A stretch of DNA of 49,904 bases from Thioalkalivibrio nitratireducens (GCA_011390385.1 JAABSN010000003.1:1-49904); one strand, 5' to 3'; numbered from the stretch's first letter, positions 7,655 through 16,377 are shown. Numbers and translations: made by a program. The notes: generated from the sequence alone by a model not told the origin.

Positions 7655-8051
7655 CCGAGCATTCCTGGTCGCAGAGCAGGATTCCGTCGTGGCCCCCGCT
7701 GATGGCCTTGTTCACCAATTCCGTAAGCGGCAGATCCCGATAGTTCAGAACCCGGACCAGCATGGGCAGGTTGACCCCGGCAATGACCCGTCGCCGCGGA
7801 TCGCGGGCCAGGCGACTGGCGACGTTGGCTGGGGTGGATCCGAACATGTCGGTGAGGATGAGTACACCCTCGCCCTTGTCCAGGACTCCAAGGCGGTTTC
7901 GGGCCCTGGATTCCACCCTGTCCGGATCGTCGCCTTGCGACATGGCCAGAGCCTCGCAGGCTTCGGGCAGTTCGCCAAGCATGCTCCGGGCAGTCTGCAG
8001 GAGGGTTTCACCAAGGTTCTGGTGTGTGATGAGCATCAAACCGACGGACAT
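7626..8051 (-). CDS. Mannose-family PTS EIIA domain protein
   Basis: This 141-aa single-domain EIIA of the mannose superfamily has the phospho-acceptor His10 in LMLITHQNLGETLL, the same position as in E. coli ManX. The DMFGSTPANVASRL segment, which forms the phosphohistidine pocket, is intact. No EIIB, IIC or IID gene is nearby, so it is unlikely to import sugar. In proteobacteria, such lone EIIA proteins with HPr and HprK are thought to act as regulators. It is 6 bp downstream of rapZ and overlaps ptsH. Confidence 0.92.
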   Translation of the reverse strand: MSVGLMLITHQNLGETLLQTARSMLGELPEACEALAMSQGDDPDRVESRARNRLGVLDKGEGVLILTDMFGSTPANVASRLARDPRRRVIAGVNLPMLVRVLNYRDLPLTELVNKAISGGHDGILLCDQECSDAAARSSHR

Positions 8052-8057
8052 CGCTAC

Positions 8058-8939
8058 TTACTCCGCGTCCATGGGGTGATTGTCAAGCTCCCGGTGCCGG
8101 GTGCTTACAGTGAAATTCTCGATGTTCTGCCAGGCCCTGGCCAGGCGATCGACGAGGTAGGCCGAGCGATGGCGGCCGCCGGTACAGCCGATCGCAACGG
8201 TCAGATAACTCCGGTGGTCCCTGGCAAAGTTCGGAAGCCATCGGCGCAAGTATGACTGTATGCTCTCGAACATCTCCGCAACTTCGCCGTGCGTCTCGAG
8301 GAAATCGACCACGGGCGAATCCAGGCCCGTGAGATCCCGCAACCCGGGCTCATAATGGGGGTTCGGCAGACAGCGTACGTCGAACACGAAATCAGCGTCC
8401 ACCGGAGCACCGTATTTGAATCCGAACGATTGGAACAGCAGGGACAGTCTCTCTGCCCCCTCCGTCGCCACACGTGTACGGACTGTCCTCGCCAGGTCGT
8501 GCATCGCCAGGTCGCTGGTGTCGATGCTGAGGTCCGCATGGGCGGCGATGGCCCCGAGCCATTCACGCTCGATGGCAATGGCTTCGATCAGCGGCAGGCC
8601 ATTGCGGGCCAGAGGATGCCGGCGTCGCGTGTGATGATATCGACGCAGCAGGGATGCGTCGGAGGATTGCAGGAAGATCACCTCGACGTCCACGGGCTGG
8701 CTCCGCAGGCCTGCCAGGGTTTTCGAGAAGCGCTGGAGAGATTCCCGGCCACTGCGCACATCGACACCCACGGCAACCCGGCCATCGTTGCGATGGTGGC
8801 CTGCGCGGAGTTCCTGAATCAGCCGATCGAGCAGGCCCAGTGGAAGATTGTCCACGCAGAAAAAGCCTTCGTCCTCCAGCGTGTGCAAGGCCACCGTCTT
8901 GCCGGAACCCGATAAGCCGCTGACCAGCAGAAGCCGCAT
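8058..8939 (-). CDS. rapZ: RNase adapter protein RapZ
   Basis: In enterobacteria, RapZ binds GlcN6P and steers RNase E onto the sRNA GlmZ, tuning GlmS and thus amino-sugar supply for the envelope. This 293-aa protein has an N-terminal P-loop GLSGSGKT (residues 8-15), DNLPLGLLDRL, and the C-terminal CTGGRHRSAYLVDRL motif that binds the sugar phosphate. Whether GlmY/GlmZ exist here cannot be seen; outside enterobacteria RapZ may act differently. It is 2 bp downstream of hprK and in the same operon. Confidence 0.96.
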   Translation of the reverse strand: MRLLLVSGLSGSGKTVALHTLEDEGFFCVDNLPLGLLDRLIQELRAGHHRNDGRVAVGVDVRSGRESLQRFSKTLAGLRSQPVDVEVIFLQSSDASLLRRYHHTRRRHPLARNGLPLIEAIAIEREWLGAIAAHADLSIDTSDLAMHDLARTVRTRVATEGAERLSLLFQSFGFKYGAPVDADFVFDVRCLPNPHYEPGLRDLTGLDSPVVDFLETHGEVAEMFESIQSYLRRWLPNFARDHRSYLTVAIGCTGGRHRSAYLVDRLARAWQNIENFTVSTRHRELDNHPMDAE

Positions 8940-8941
8940 CG

Positions 8942-9919
8942 TCAGACCTCCGCCCCATCTGTGGTTGCGAGGGCCGGGGAGTCGCCTTCACGCAGCTGGG
9001 TGCGCAGGCGTTCCCTCAGGTCATCACCGGCAGAGTAGCCCTGCAGCAACAGCAGGTGGGCTCGCACTGCAGCCTCGATCATCACCGCGATGTTGCGTCC
9101 GGGAGCGACCGGAAGGCTGACCACCGGGATCCGCAGGCCCAGGACTTCGCTGTCCGCCCTGCATCCGTTCATGCGGTCATCAGGCACCGGCGAGGCCACT
9201 TCGCGATCGCGAAGCTCGATGATCAGGCGCAGGTATTTACCGCGTTTGACGGCGGAGTCGCCATACATCGCCCGAACGTTCAGTACGCCCAGCCCGCGCA
9301 CCTCGAGCAGGTCACGAAGCAGTGGCGGACAGATGCCCCGGATGATGTCGGGGGCGATGCGGGCGAATTCCGGAGCGTCGTCGGCAATCAGACGGTGCCC
9401 ACGGCTAATGAGTTCCAGCGCCACCTCGCTCTTGCCGACGCTGGATTCTCCACTGATCAGCACACCGGCGCCGAGGATCTCCATGAATACACCATGGCGG
9501 ACGACCGAGCGTGCGAGTCGTTGCTGCAGGAAATAACGCAGCAATGCAATCAGTTCGTGACTACCGGCCGATGTGCAGAGAATCACTGGTAGGGGGTGCT
9601 CGCAACGTGCCGGAAGTTGTTCGAATGGGCAGGTCCCCTCGGTGAAGATGACTGCTGCGGTTCCCGTGGCGGCGACATCAAGAATCAGACGCTCGTGTTC
9701 AGTGGGTCCGAGTGACTCGATGTAACGCGCTTCGAGATCGCCGATGACCTGGATGCGGTTCGGGCGGATCAGGTTCAGGTGTCCGGCCACCGGCAGGTCG
9801 TTGTCGTCCGTCTCCCGCAGGGTCCGGTTCCCGGCCTCGGCTTCGCCGTGGGCGTAACTGAGCCCGATGCGGGGTCCCAGCGCCGCCACCATTTCCGCCA
9901 GGGTGACGCTCTCAGGCAT
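8942..9919 (-). CDS. hprK: HPr kinase/phosphorylase
   Basis: HprK phosphorylates HPr on Ser46 with ATP and also removes that phosphate. The 325-aa protein has a family N-terminal domain and then the catalytic core: H142 in RHGVFMEILG, the Walker A GESSVGKS (157-164), D180-D181 in LIADDAPEF, the CPPLLRDLLEVRGLGVLNV signature and the C-terminal PGRNIAVMIEAAVRAH helix. All residues needed for the bifunctional reaction appear present. An ATG at 9919 is preceded directly by a GTG (9922); either could be the start. It overlaps the ptsN end. E. coli lacks this gene, so it is an addition relative to the enteric operon. Confidence 0.95.
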   Translation of the reverse strand: MPESVTLAEMVAALGPRIGLSYAHGEAEAGNRTLRETDDNDLPVAGHLNLIRPNRIQVIGDLEARYIESLGPTEHERLILDVAATGTAAVIFTEGTCPFEQLPARCEHPLPVILCTSAGSHELIALLRYFLQQRLARSVVRHGVFMEILGAGVLISGESSVGKSEVALELISRGHRLIADDAPEFARIAPDIIRGICPPLLRDLLEVRGLGVLNVRAMYGDSAVKRGKYLRLIIELRDREVASPVPDDRMNGCRADSEVLGLRIPVVSLPVAPGRNIAVMIEAAVRAHLLLLQGYSAGDDLRERLRTQLREGDSPALATTDGAEV

Positions 9920-10373
9920 CACGGAACGCGGCTGAGGCGGCCAGATGCAGTGCCGCTGGATCGGAAGCGCGGCGAATTGCGGCGATATTGTCGGGTTGCG
10001 ACAGCGCGCGGGCCAGTTGCGCGAGCAGATCGAGGTGTTCGCTGGTCGAGTCCACCGGAACGATCAGCGCGATGAGGATGTCGACCGGTTCATTGTCGAT
10101 TGCATCAAAATCGACACCTTCCTGCAGGCGCAGAAGCGCGACCCTTGGGGTCTCGATGTCGTCCATGCGGCCATGGGGTATGGCAACCCCATGGCCAAGG
10201 CCGGTTGAGCCGAGCTTCTCCCGTGCCGACAGCGCGTCGAATACCAGGCTGGCAGCGGGCGTTCTATCGTCGCCAGCCAGCATCTCACCGAGGTGCTCAA
10301 GCGCACGTTTCTTGCTGGCGATCCCGGTTTCCAGGCTGACCCGGTCCGGACTGAGAAGGTCGGCGATCTGCAT
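9912..10373 (-). CDS. ptsN: Nitrogen-PTS EIIA protein PtsN
   Basis: EIIA-Ntr is the output protein of the nitrogen phosphotransferase system and regulates potassium uptake, sigma-54 genes and envelope functions. The 153-aa sequence has the phospho-acceptor H67 in the conserved GVAIPHGRM, and STGLGHG just before it. The C-terminus shows the STSEHLDLLAQLARAL helix. The gene lies 3 bp after hpf and overlaps hprK, as part of the rpoN cluster. Its donor would be the HPr encoded further down the same operon. Confidence 0.96.
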   Translation of the reverse strand: MQIADLLSPDRVSLETGIASKKRALEHLGEMLAGDDRTPAASLVFDALSAREKLGSTGLGHGVAIPHGRMDDIETPRVALLRLQEGVDFDAIDNEPVDILIALIVPVDSTSEHLDLLAQLARALSQPDNIAAIRRASDPAALHLAASAAFRDA

Positions 10374-10376
10374 CGC

Positions 10377-10706
10377 TCAGGCGATCTGCTGGCGGTTGCG
10401 TTGTACGCCCTCGGCGCGGTGATGGTCCTTCATCTTTTCCTTGTGCTTGATCAGCTGCCGATCGGTCTTGTCGATCAGACCATCGATTGCGGCGTACATG
10501 TCGTCATGAACTGAATCCGCATGGATCTGGTTGCCGCTGACCTGCAGGTTGGCTTCGGCCTTGTTGTGGTTCTTTTCCACCGTGAGCACGACATGGATAT
10601 CGATTACCTGGTCAAAGTGCCGTTCGAGGCGTTGAAACTTTTCCTGAACATAGTCACGCAGGGCATCGGTGATGTCGACGTGATGACCGGTCAGATTGAT
10701 TTGCAT
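10377..10706 (-). CDS. hpf: Ribosome hibernation promoting factor, short form
   Basis: HPF binds the 30S decoding centre and promotes 100S ribosome dimers in stationary phase. The 109-aa protein is the short form, lacking the dimerising C-terminal domain of long HPF. It has the fold-defining opening QINLTGHHVDITDALRDYV and the basic HADSVHDDMYAAIDGLIDK helix. The ATG at 10706 is preferred over a GTG at 10712 because AGGAG sits 7 bases before it. It lies between rpoN and ptsN, its usual place in gammaproteobacteria. Confidence 0.96.
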   Translation of the reverse strand: MQINLTGHHVDITDALRDYVQEKFQRLERHFDQVIDIHVVLTVEKNHNKAEANLQVSGNQIHADSVHDDMYAAIDGLIDKTDRQLIKHKEKMKDHHRAEGVQRNRQQIA

Positions 10707-10739
10707 ACTCACACTCCTTGCATTGATGGGCCGCGGGTC

Positions 10740-12170
10740 TCAGAGGAGCTGACGCCGTTCGCTGGAAGGCGGCAGGTTCATAGCCTCGCGGTATTTGGCC
10801 ACGGTGCGTCGGGCCACGTTGATGCCCCGGTCCGAGAGGACCTGGGCAAGTCGGGAATCGCTCATCGGCCGGTTCGGGGGTTCCTCGCTGATCAGTTGTC
10901 GGATCATCGCACGGATTGCGGTGGCGGAGCATTCGCCGCCATCGCTGGTACCCACGTGGCTGGAAAAGAAATATTTGAACTCGAGCACGCCCCGGGGGGT
11001 GTGCATGTACTTCTGAGTGGTCACACGGGAGATGGTCGACTCATGCATGCCCAGGGACTCCGCGATGTCCCTGAGGATCAGCGGCTGCATGGCGACCTCG
11101 CCCTGCTCCAGAAAACCGGACTGGCGTTCAACGATGGCTTTGGCGACCCGCAGCAACGTGTCATTTCGGCTGTGCAGGCTTTTCAGGAACCAGCGGGCCT
11201 CCTGCAACTGGTTACGCATGAAGGCGCTGTCACGGGCGTCGTTGACGCGACGCACCATGCCCGCGTAGAGGCTGTTGATGCGGATGCGCGGCGCAATTTC
11301 GGGATTCAGCTCCACCCGCCAGCCCTTGCCTTCGCGACGCACATAGACGTCGGGAGTCACGTATTCGGAGGGCGGCGCACTGATCTGGCCGCCGGGCCGG
11401 GGATTCAGTGTGCGGATCAGTTCCACGGCGCGTGCGAGTGCGGTCTCATCCATGTCGAGATCCCGCTGTAGCGCCCGGAAGTCATGCCGGGCCAGAGTGG
11501 GCATGCCAGTGTCGATGACACGGAGTGCCGCGGCGCGTGCAGGGGTATCGTCAGGCAGGCCGCGGAGTTGAATCAGGAGGCATTCGCGGAGGTCCCGAGC
11601 GCCGACACCGATCGGGTCGCATTGCTGGACCCAGTGCAATATCGCTTCGATCTCGTCGATCCCAACGGCTTCTTCGCCGCCAAGCGTCTGCTGCAGTCCT
11701 TCCAGGTCGGTTTCCAGGTAACCGTCGGCATTGATGCTGTCGATCAGGGTCGTACCGATCCGTTGGTCACGTTCGTTCAGTGGGCTCAGGTGCAATTGCC
11801 ACAGCAGATGCTCGTGAAGGCCGCCTTCGCTCTCGGCCTGGTTCTCGAACGGGTCGCGGTCGCCCCATTCGCCCGATTGCATGGTGCCGCTGGTATAGGA
11901 GAGTTCTTCCCAGTTGTCTTCATCCGATGATCCCTCCATGGTGGCGGCTTCTGGTTCGGATTCCGCTGCCCCCGTTGTTTCGGCGTCCGCCGCCACTTCG
12001 TCGCCAGCGCCTTCATCAGCCAGCTCGAGCATCGGATTGCTCTCCAGCGCCTGCTGGACCTCGAGTTGCAACTCGAGTGTCGACAACTGCAAAAGACGGA
12101 TTGCCTGTTGCAGCTGCGGCGTCATGGTCAGGTTCTGACCAAGCTGCAGGCTCAGGGAGGACTTCAACAT
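10740..12170 (-). CDS. rpoN: RNA polymerase sigma-54 factor
   Basis: Sigma-54 directs polymerase to -24/-12 promoters and needs an AAA+ activator. The 476-aa product has the three expected regions. Region I is Gln/Leu-rich (SLQLGQNLTMTPQLQQAIRL) and binds activators, an acidic linker rich in Asp and Glu follows (about residues 52-110), and region III carries a core-binding and a DNA-binding part. The latter includes the RpoN box ARRTVAKYRE near the C-terminus. The gene is 33 bp upstream of hpf and 216 bp downstream of lptB, so it may also have its own promoter. Confidence 0.98.
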   Translation of the reverse strand: MLKSSLSLQLGQNLTMTPQLQQAIRLLQLSTLELQLEVQQALESNPMLELADEGAGDEVAADAETTGAAESEPEAATMEGSSDEDNWEELSYTSGTMQSGEWGDRDPFENQAESEGGLHEHLLWQLHLSPLNERDQRIGTTLIDSINADGYLETDLEGLQQTLGGEEAVGIDEIEAILHWVQQCDPIGVGARDLRECLLIQLRGLPDDTPARAAALRVIDTGMPTLARHDFRALQRDLDMDETALARAVELIRTLNPRPGGQISAPPSEYVTPDVYVRREGKGWRVELNPEIAPRIRINSLYAGMVRRVNDARDSAFMRNQLQEARWFLKSLHSRNDTLLRVAKAIVERQSGFLEQGEVAMQPLILRDIAESLGMHESTISRVTTQKYMHTPRGVLEFKYFFSSHVGTSDGGECSATAIRAMIRQLISEEPPNRPMSDSRLAQVLSDRGINVARRTVAKYREAMNLPPSSERRQLL

Positions 12171-12386
12171 GCTTTCGTGGTCGATGCGGCAGGGATCGTC
12201 ATTTGTTCATGTTACTGCCAGCCGGTGTTCTTGTGCAGCCTTTTGGTGCAGTGCGGTTCGCACAGGCAACGAAAGAAGCGGCAAGTGGGTGTATTCATTG
12301 GCCCCCGGTTGACCGATCGCTCTGTTGCCGAATCGGGGAATTTGCGTGAACGTTGGCGGTTGTCCTGGTCTGTGGCTCCGGGAGCG

Positions 12387-13178
12387 TCAGAGGCGAAAAT
12401 GTTGACCGAGGTACACGGTGCGGACGCGCTGATCGGCGAGCAACTCTGCGGGGGTGCCCTCGCTGAGCAGTCGTCCTTCGCTGAGGATGTAGGCACGGTC
12501 GCAGATGCCCAGCGTCTCACGCACGTTGTGATCCGATATCAGCACGCCGATGCCGCGTTGTCTGAGGTGAGCAATCACCTCCTGGATTTCCACCACTGAA
12601 ATCGGGTCCACGCCCGCAAAGGGCTCATCGAGGCAGATGAACTGCGGATTCCCGGCCAGGGCGCGGGCGATTTCGGCACGGCGCCTTTCGCCGCCGGAAA
12701 GTGCGATTCCCGGGCTGTCCCGAACGTTCTCGAGCTGAAATTCCTCGATCAGGGCGTCTCCGGTCTCGCGACGCCCGGCTGCGTCGAGGTCCCGGCGCAG
12801 CTCGAGAACGGCCTGCAGGTTTTTCCACACGCTCAAACGCCGGAAGATCGATGCTTCCTGGGGAAGGTAACCCAACCCCAGCCGAGCCCGCAGATGCACC
12901 GGTGCCCGGGTCAGATCGCGGCCTCCCAGCTCGATACGGCCGGCGTCGGCCTGGATCAGGCCGACCAGAATGTAGAAGCAGGTGGTCTTGCCGGCACCAT
13001 TCGGACCCAGTAGGCCAACGACTTCCCCACGGGCGAGATGAACATTCACGTCCTGCAGAACCGTCCGTTTGCCGTAGCGCTTGGCGAGACCCGTGCCGAT
13101 CAGCCGGTCCGGATCCGTCGGTTTGCCACTGTCCACCGTTGCGCGATCTGCGGCTGAGCCTTGTGCCCCGGTGCTCAT
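12387..13178 (-). CDS. lptB: LPS export ABC transporter ATP-binding protein LptB
   Basis: LptB hydrolyses ATP to power LPS extraction from the inner membrane by LptB2FGC. The 263-aa sequence has Walker [10 protein letters not shown], the Q-loop in [13 protein letters not shown], the signature LSGGERRR, Walker [14 protein letters not shown] and the switch His in [10 protein letters not shown]. About 25 extra residues precede the conserved start of the fold ([11 protein letters not shown]), so the true start may be slightly inside. Its ATG overlaps the lptA stop (ATGA). LptF and LptG are not in the window. Confidence 0.97.
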   Translation of the reverse strand: MSTGAQGSAADRATVDSGKPTDPDRLIGTGLAKRYGKRTVLQDVNVHLARGEVVGLLGPNGAGKTTCFYILVGLIQADAGRIELGGRDLTRAPVHLRARLGLGYLPQEASIFRRLSVWKNLQAVLELRRDLDAAGRRETGDALIEEFQLENVRDSPGIALSGGERRRAEIARALAGNPQFICLDEPFAGVDPISVVEIQEVIAHLRQRGIGVLISDHNVRETLGICDRAYILSEGRLLSEGTPAELLADQRVRTVYLGQHFRL

Positions 13179-13687
13179 TCCGGCCGTGGCTGGATGGTGA
13201 TCCGGACCCGTTCTGACGCGGTTCCATCGATGCGCATGATGTCCTGCGTCAAATCGTAGGTGATACGGTCGCCACGTGCATCCTCGGTGCTGGTCTGAAG
13301 CCGGGCGTTGTTCAGCAGCACCAGGGTTTCGTCGTCGAACGTGTACTCCATCCTCGCGGAGGTCGCGATACGCGGTTCGTTGTTGATATCCGGGGACTCG
13401 GCTCGGACCGGATTGCCCTCGGCCTCCATTCGGGCGGGCCGCCGCTCCTCGGTGTATATGATGATTCGGTCGGCCCGGAGTGTCAGATCCCCCCGTGTGA
13501 CCACCACATTGCCCGTGTAGGTGCCAATGCCCTTGCGATCATCCATTTCTGCGCTATCTGCAACGATTTGCACGGGAAGCGCAACCGCGCCCTGAGCACG
13601 GGCCGCTGCGGGCAGCGTTCCGAGCACGAGGCAGCACAGTAGAACGCTGGCGATCCGCAGTATCGGTGGTTGAGCGGAGTGGGTCAT
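13175..13687 (-). CDS. lptA: Periplasmic LPS transport protein LptA
   Basis: LptA forms the periplasmic beta-jellyroll bridge that carries LPS from LptC to LptDE. The 170-aa precursor has a signal peptide with cleavage likely after AARAQ (about residue 32). The mature part begins [20 protein letters not shown] and continues through [19 protein letters not shown], the OstA-type strand repeats. It overlaps lptB and lptC by 4 bp each, as in a coupled lptCAB unit. Confidence 0.95.
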   Translation of the reverse strand: MTHSAQPPILRIASVLLCCLVLGTLPAAARAQGAVALPVQIVADSAEMDDRKGIGTYTGNVVVTRGDLTLRADRIIIYTEERRPARMEAEGNPVRAESPDINNEPRIATSARMEYTFDDETLVLLNNARLQTSTEDARGDRITYDLTQDIMRIDGTASERVRITIQPRPE

Positions 13688-14271
13688 GGCTTTGTTTCCT
13701 CGATTTCCGGCGTAGTGTAAGTGGTGTTTACACTGCTTTTGAGTTCGACGATATCGGTGATCACGTTGGCATGCATGCCAACGCCTGTCATGAACAGCCC
13801 CGGCCGGACCATGGTTGCGCGCGCGTCTGTAAGCACTTCACGTGCATCGGTCAGGATGGTGACATCTGCCGTTTCGATTTCGGTTTGCAGATGGCGGGCA
13901 CCGGGGAGCCGGAACCCCACTGTCTTCCCGAGCAATACGAGACGCTGGTCGGCCGGGTAGTGGACCGCGGCCGGCGCGCTCCAGATCCAGTCCAGCTCGC
14001 CGTCGGTCAGAAGTTCCAGCCGCGGTTCCTCGGTGTGCTGTTGCTGCAGGTCATCGAACTGCTGCATGCGTTCGCCGTGCAGGACATGTGTGATCTGGCC
14101 CTCGGTATTCGTGATTCGGAGCGTGAAACCGAAGATATCGAGTTGCGCCTCGGTATCAGTCGTCTGTGCCGCAATGGAGGGCAACCCGATCAACGCCGCA
14201 ACGAACAGTGGGATGGAGGACCTGCACAGGGTAGCGGCTCGGCATGCGAAGGTCCGGCTGCCCGTGGCCAT
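13684..14271 (-). CDS. lptC: LPS export protein LptC
   Basis: LptC is an inner-membrane protein whose periplasmic jellyroll receives LPS from LptB2FG and hands it to LptA. From the ATG at 14271 the product is 195 aa, with a basic N-terminus, one hydrophobic anchor (IPLFVAALIGLPSIAA) and then a periplasmic domain with FGFTLRITNTEGQITHVLHGERMQQF. Sequence conservation in this family is low; the call is strengthened by position between kdsC and lptA. No strong ribosome site precedes the ATG, and a longer reading exists. Confidence 0.88.
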   Translation of the reverse strand: MATGSRTFACRAATLCRSSIPLFVAALIGLPSIAAQTTDTEAQLDIFGFTLRITNTEGQITHVLHGERMQQFDDLQQQHTEEPRLELLTDGELDWIWSAPAAVHYPADQRLVLLGKTVGFRLPGARHLQTEIETADVTILTDAREVLTDARATMVRPGLFMTGVGMHANVITDIVELKSSVNTTYTTPEIEETKP

Positions 14272-14281
14272 GGGATCGGAT

Positions 14282-14821
14282 TCAGGGTTCCAGATAGGCA
14301 CGAAGAATGTCCTCCAGGCGGTTCCGGGCTGCCAGCAATGCCTCGCAGACCTCGCGTACGGCCCCGCGCCCACCTGGTGCCTGGGTGTGCCAGTCGGCAT
14401 GCTCCAGGACCAGCGGGTGGGCATCGGCAACGGCGATACCAATGGCTGCCTGACGCATCGCCGGCAGGTCGACAACGTCGTCGCCGATGTAGGCGCTGGT
14501 TTCGGGCGCAAACCCGGTTTGCTCGAGTAATTCTGCCATGGCTTCCCGTTTGTCGCGGCGTCCCTGCAGCACATGGCGCACGCCGAGGTCTTGCATGCGG
14601 TGCGTGACCACCGCCGAGGTCCGTCCGGTCAGAACGGCAACTTCGAGTCCCCCTTGCTGGGCCATCCGTATCCCGTGCCCATCGCGACTGTGGAAGGCCT
14701 TGTACTGTTCGCCGCCGTCACCCAGAAACAGGCTGCCGTCGGTCAGCACCCCGTCCACATCGAGAACCAGCAGGCGGATCTGCCGCTGTCGCTCGAGCAG
14801 GATTTCGGGAGCCAGCGGCAT
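14282..14821 (-). CDS. kdsC: 3-deoxy-D-manno-octulosonate 8-phosphate phosphatase
   Basis: KdsC removes phosphate from KDO 8-phosphate, giving KDO for the LPS inner core. It is a HAD-superfamily enzyme of class C0 (no cap). The sequence has motif I DVDGVLTDG with the nucleophile Asp, motif II in VLTGRTS, the conserved Lys in RRDKREA and motif IV YIGDDVVDLPAM. The 179-aa length is typical. The ATG at 14821 and a GTG three bases earlier are both possible and both overlap the kdsD stop. Confidence 0.96.
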   Translation of the reverse strand: MPLAPEILLERQRQIRLLVLDVDGVLTDGSLFLGDGGEQYKAFHSRDGHGIRMAQQGGLEVAVLTGRTSAVVTHRMQDLGVRHVLQGRRDKREAMAELLEQTGFAPETSAYIGDDVVDLPAMRQAAIGIAVADAHPLVLEHADWHTQAPGGRGAVREVCEALLAARNRLEDILRAYLEP

Positions 14822-15798
14822 CACGCAACGCCAGCGCGGAGCAGGTCATGCATGTTCATCGCGCCGACCAGTCGCAGCTGTTCGTCGGCCACCGGCAGGG
14901 CGTTGATGCGATGTGCTTCCATCATCTGTAATGCCTCGACGGCAAGCCACTCGGGGCGAGCGGTGAAGCCGTCGCGGGTCATGACCTCCCCGATCGTGAG
15001 TCGGTGGATGTCGAGGCCGCGATCCAGTGAGCGGCGCAGATCGCCGTCGGTGAAGACGCCCTCGATATGTCCCTCGGCATCGCAGATGACCACCATGCCC
15101 AGGCCCTTGCGCGAGATCTCGACCAGACCCTCGCGCAACAGCGCGTCGGCGCGGATACACGGCATGGCGTCTCCGGTACGCATGATGTCCCCGACATGGA
15201 TCAGTAGGCGCCGCCCCAGCCGGCCGCCCGGATGGGAGCGAGCGAAATCATCGGCGGTGAAACCGCGTGCATCCAGCACCGCCACCGCCAGTGCATCGCT
15301 CATGGCCAGCGCGGCAGTGGTACTCGAAGTCGGCGCCAGTCCCAAAGGGCAGGCTTCGCGAGCCACGCTGACATCGAGGTTGACGGTGGCTTCGCGGGCG
15401 AGGCGCGATTCGGGGTTGCCGGTCATTGCGATCAGCGGGACGCCGAGACGGCGGATGATCGGCAGGATTGTAAGCAGTTCGTCCGTCTCGCCCGAGTTGG
15501 ACAGCGCGATCACGGTGTCGTCGCGCGTGATCATTCCGAGGTCGCCGTGACCCGCTTCGCCCGGATGCACGAAGAAAGCCGGAGTGCCGGTGGATGCGAG
15601 CGTGGCCGCGAGTTTCCCCCCGATGTGCCCGGACTTCCCCATTCCGGTGACGACGATGCGGCCCCGGCAGCTCAGGACGTATTCGCAGGCGGCCAGGAAA
15701 CGGTCATCGATCCGGGCAGCGAGTGCGTGTACCGCCTCTGCCTCGATTGCGACCACGGCGAGGGCGAGCTTGCGGGTGTTCTCGGGATCCAATCTCAT
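14821..15798 (-). CDS. kdsD: D-arabinose 5-phosphate isomerase
   Basis: KdsD interconverts ribulose 5-phosphate and arabinose 5-phosphate, the precursor of KDO. The protein has an N-terminal SIS sugar-isomerase domain (GRIVVTGMGKSGHIGGKLAA, then FFVHPGEAGHGDLGMI and SNSGETDELL). Two CBS domains follow (IMRTGDAMPCI and GEVMTRDGF). The ATG at 15798 is preferred over one at 15813, because it overlaps the stop of the upstream yrbG-like frame in an ATGA arrangement. That gives 325 aa. Confidence 0.96.
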   Translation of the reverse strand: MRLDPENTRKLALAVVAIEAEAVHALAARIDDRFLAACEYVLSCRGRIVVTGMGKSGHIGGKLAATLASTGTPAFFVHPGEAGHGDLGMITRDDTVIALSNSGETDELLTILPIIRRLGVPLIAMTGNPESRLAREATVNLDVSVAREACPLGLAPTSSTTAALAMSDALAVAVLDARGFTADDFARSHPGGRLGRRLLIHVGDIMRTGDAMPCIRADALLREGLVEISRKGLGMVVICDAEGHIEGVFTDGDLRRSLDRGLDIHRLTIGEVMTRDGFTARPEWLAVEALQMMEAHRINALPVADEQLRLVGAMNMHDLLRAGVA

Positions 15799-16250
15799 GC
15801 GGGTGCAGCCCATGGGCGTTGTGAGGGGTGGCCTGCAAGAGGGGCGAGAAGCGAGGCGCCCTGTCCGCGCTGCGCGGTACCGGGATTCTTCCAGAGACCC
15901 GGGGCCGGGAAGAACGACAGAAAGGTGAGTGCGGCCATTTCCTGATAATCCCTGATCAACACGGCGTTTTCCAGTGCGCCGGGAGCCATCGACCCGAGGA
16001 CCGCCGGGACGGTAAGTGGGTTGGAGCCGGTGCTGGTCCCGACGGAAAGATCGGTTTCCCCTTTATGGGCCGCGGTGACCGAGGACGCGGGTTCCGGTGC
16101 GCTGGCCCCGATTGCGATCATGGTGTGGCCGACCAGAAGTGGCGAGGCTCCGCGTCCGCCGGCCAGGACCGAAGCCCGGGCCACGAATCGGTCCGCGCGC
16201 CAGGTCAGGGCGTTCGGGCCGCGGGTCATGGCAATGATGGGTAAGTGCAT
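15795..16250 (-). pseudogene. yrbG: Half-length, degenerate YrbG-like Na+/Ca2+ exchanger
   Basis: This 151-codon frame matches YrbG family features but is half the normal size (about 320 aa). The start (LTWRADRFVARASVLAGG) looks like the first repeat. The middle (IAIGASAPEPASSVTAAHKG) is an alpha-repeat core, GTSxPE-like. The end (LIRDYQEMAALTFLSFF, then NPGTAQRGQGASLL) matches the end of the second repeat. This suggests an in-frame internal deletion. Key positions are altered: the usual VGNxxGSNxFN reads VGTSTGSNPLT, and extra prolines interrupt helices. Its place directly upstream of kdsD is where yrbG lies in E. coli, and the ATGA coupling to kdsD remains. A functional single-repeat protein is possible but less likely. 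Confidence 0.65.
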
Positions 16251-16360
16251 CTCCAACGGCGTCCGGTTGCGTGGGCGCCTGAGTGTACTGCCTGGGCAGC
16301 TGTTCGTCTCCTGTCGCCTAACGGTTTTCCCATTCGTCTTTCCGGTGGGGGTTTTCGATC

Positions 16361-16377
16361 GTATGCGGCCCGCATAC
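16361..16377. promoter_or_regulatory. Perfect 17-nt palindrome in the divergent kdsD/mla control region
   Basis: GTATGCGG, one central base, CCGCATAC forms a perfect interrupted palindrome. It lies in the 211-bp space between the divergent yrbG-kdsD operon and the 206-aa gene plus mla operon, so it could be an operator serving either direction. No regulator was recognised, and no strong -35/-10 pair was placed near it. Confidence 0.35.

Noticed and set aside
12171..12386. Possible small gene or sRNA in the lptB-rpoN gap
   Set aside because: Only a short hairpin (GTGCG-GTT-CGCAC at 12251-12263) is visible; there is no credible frame or promoter pair.
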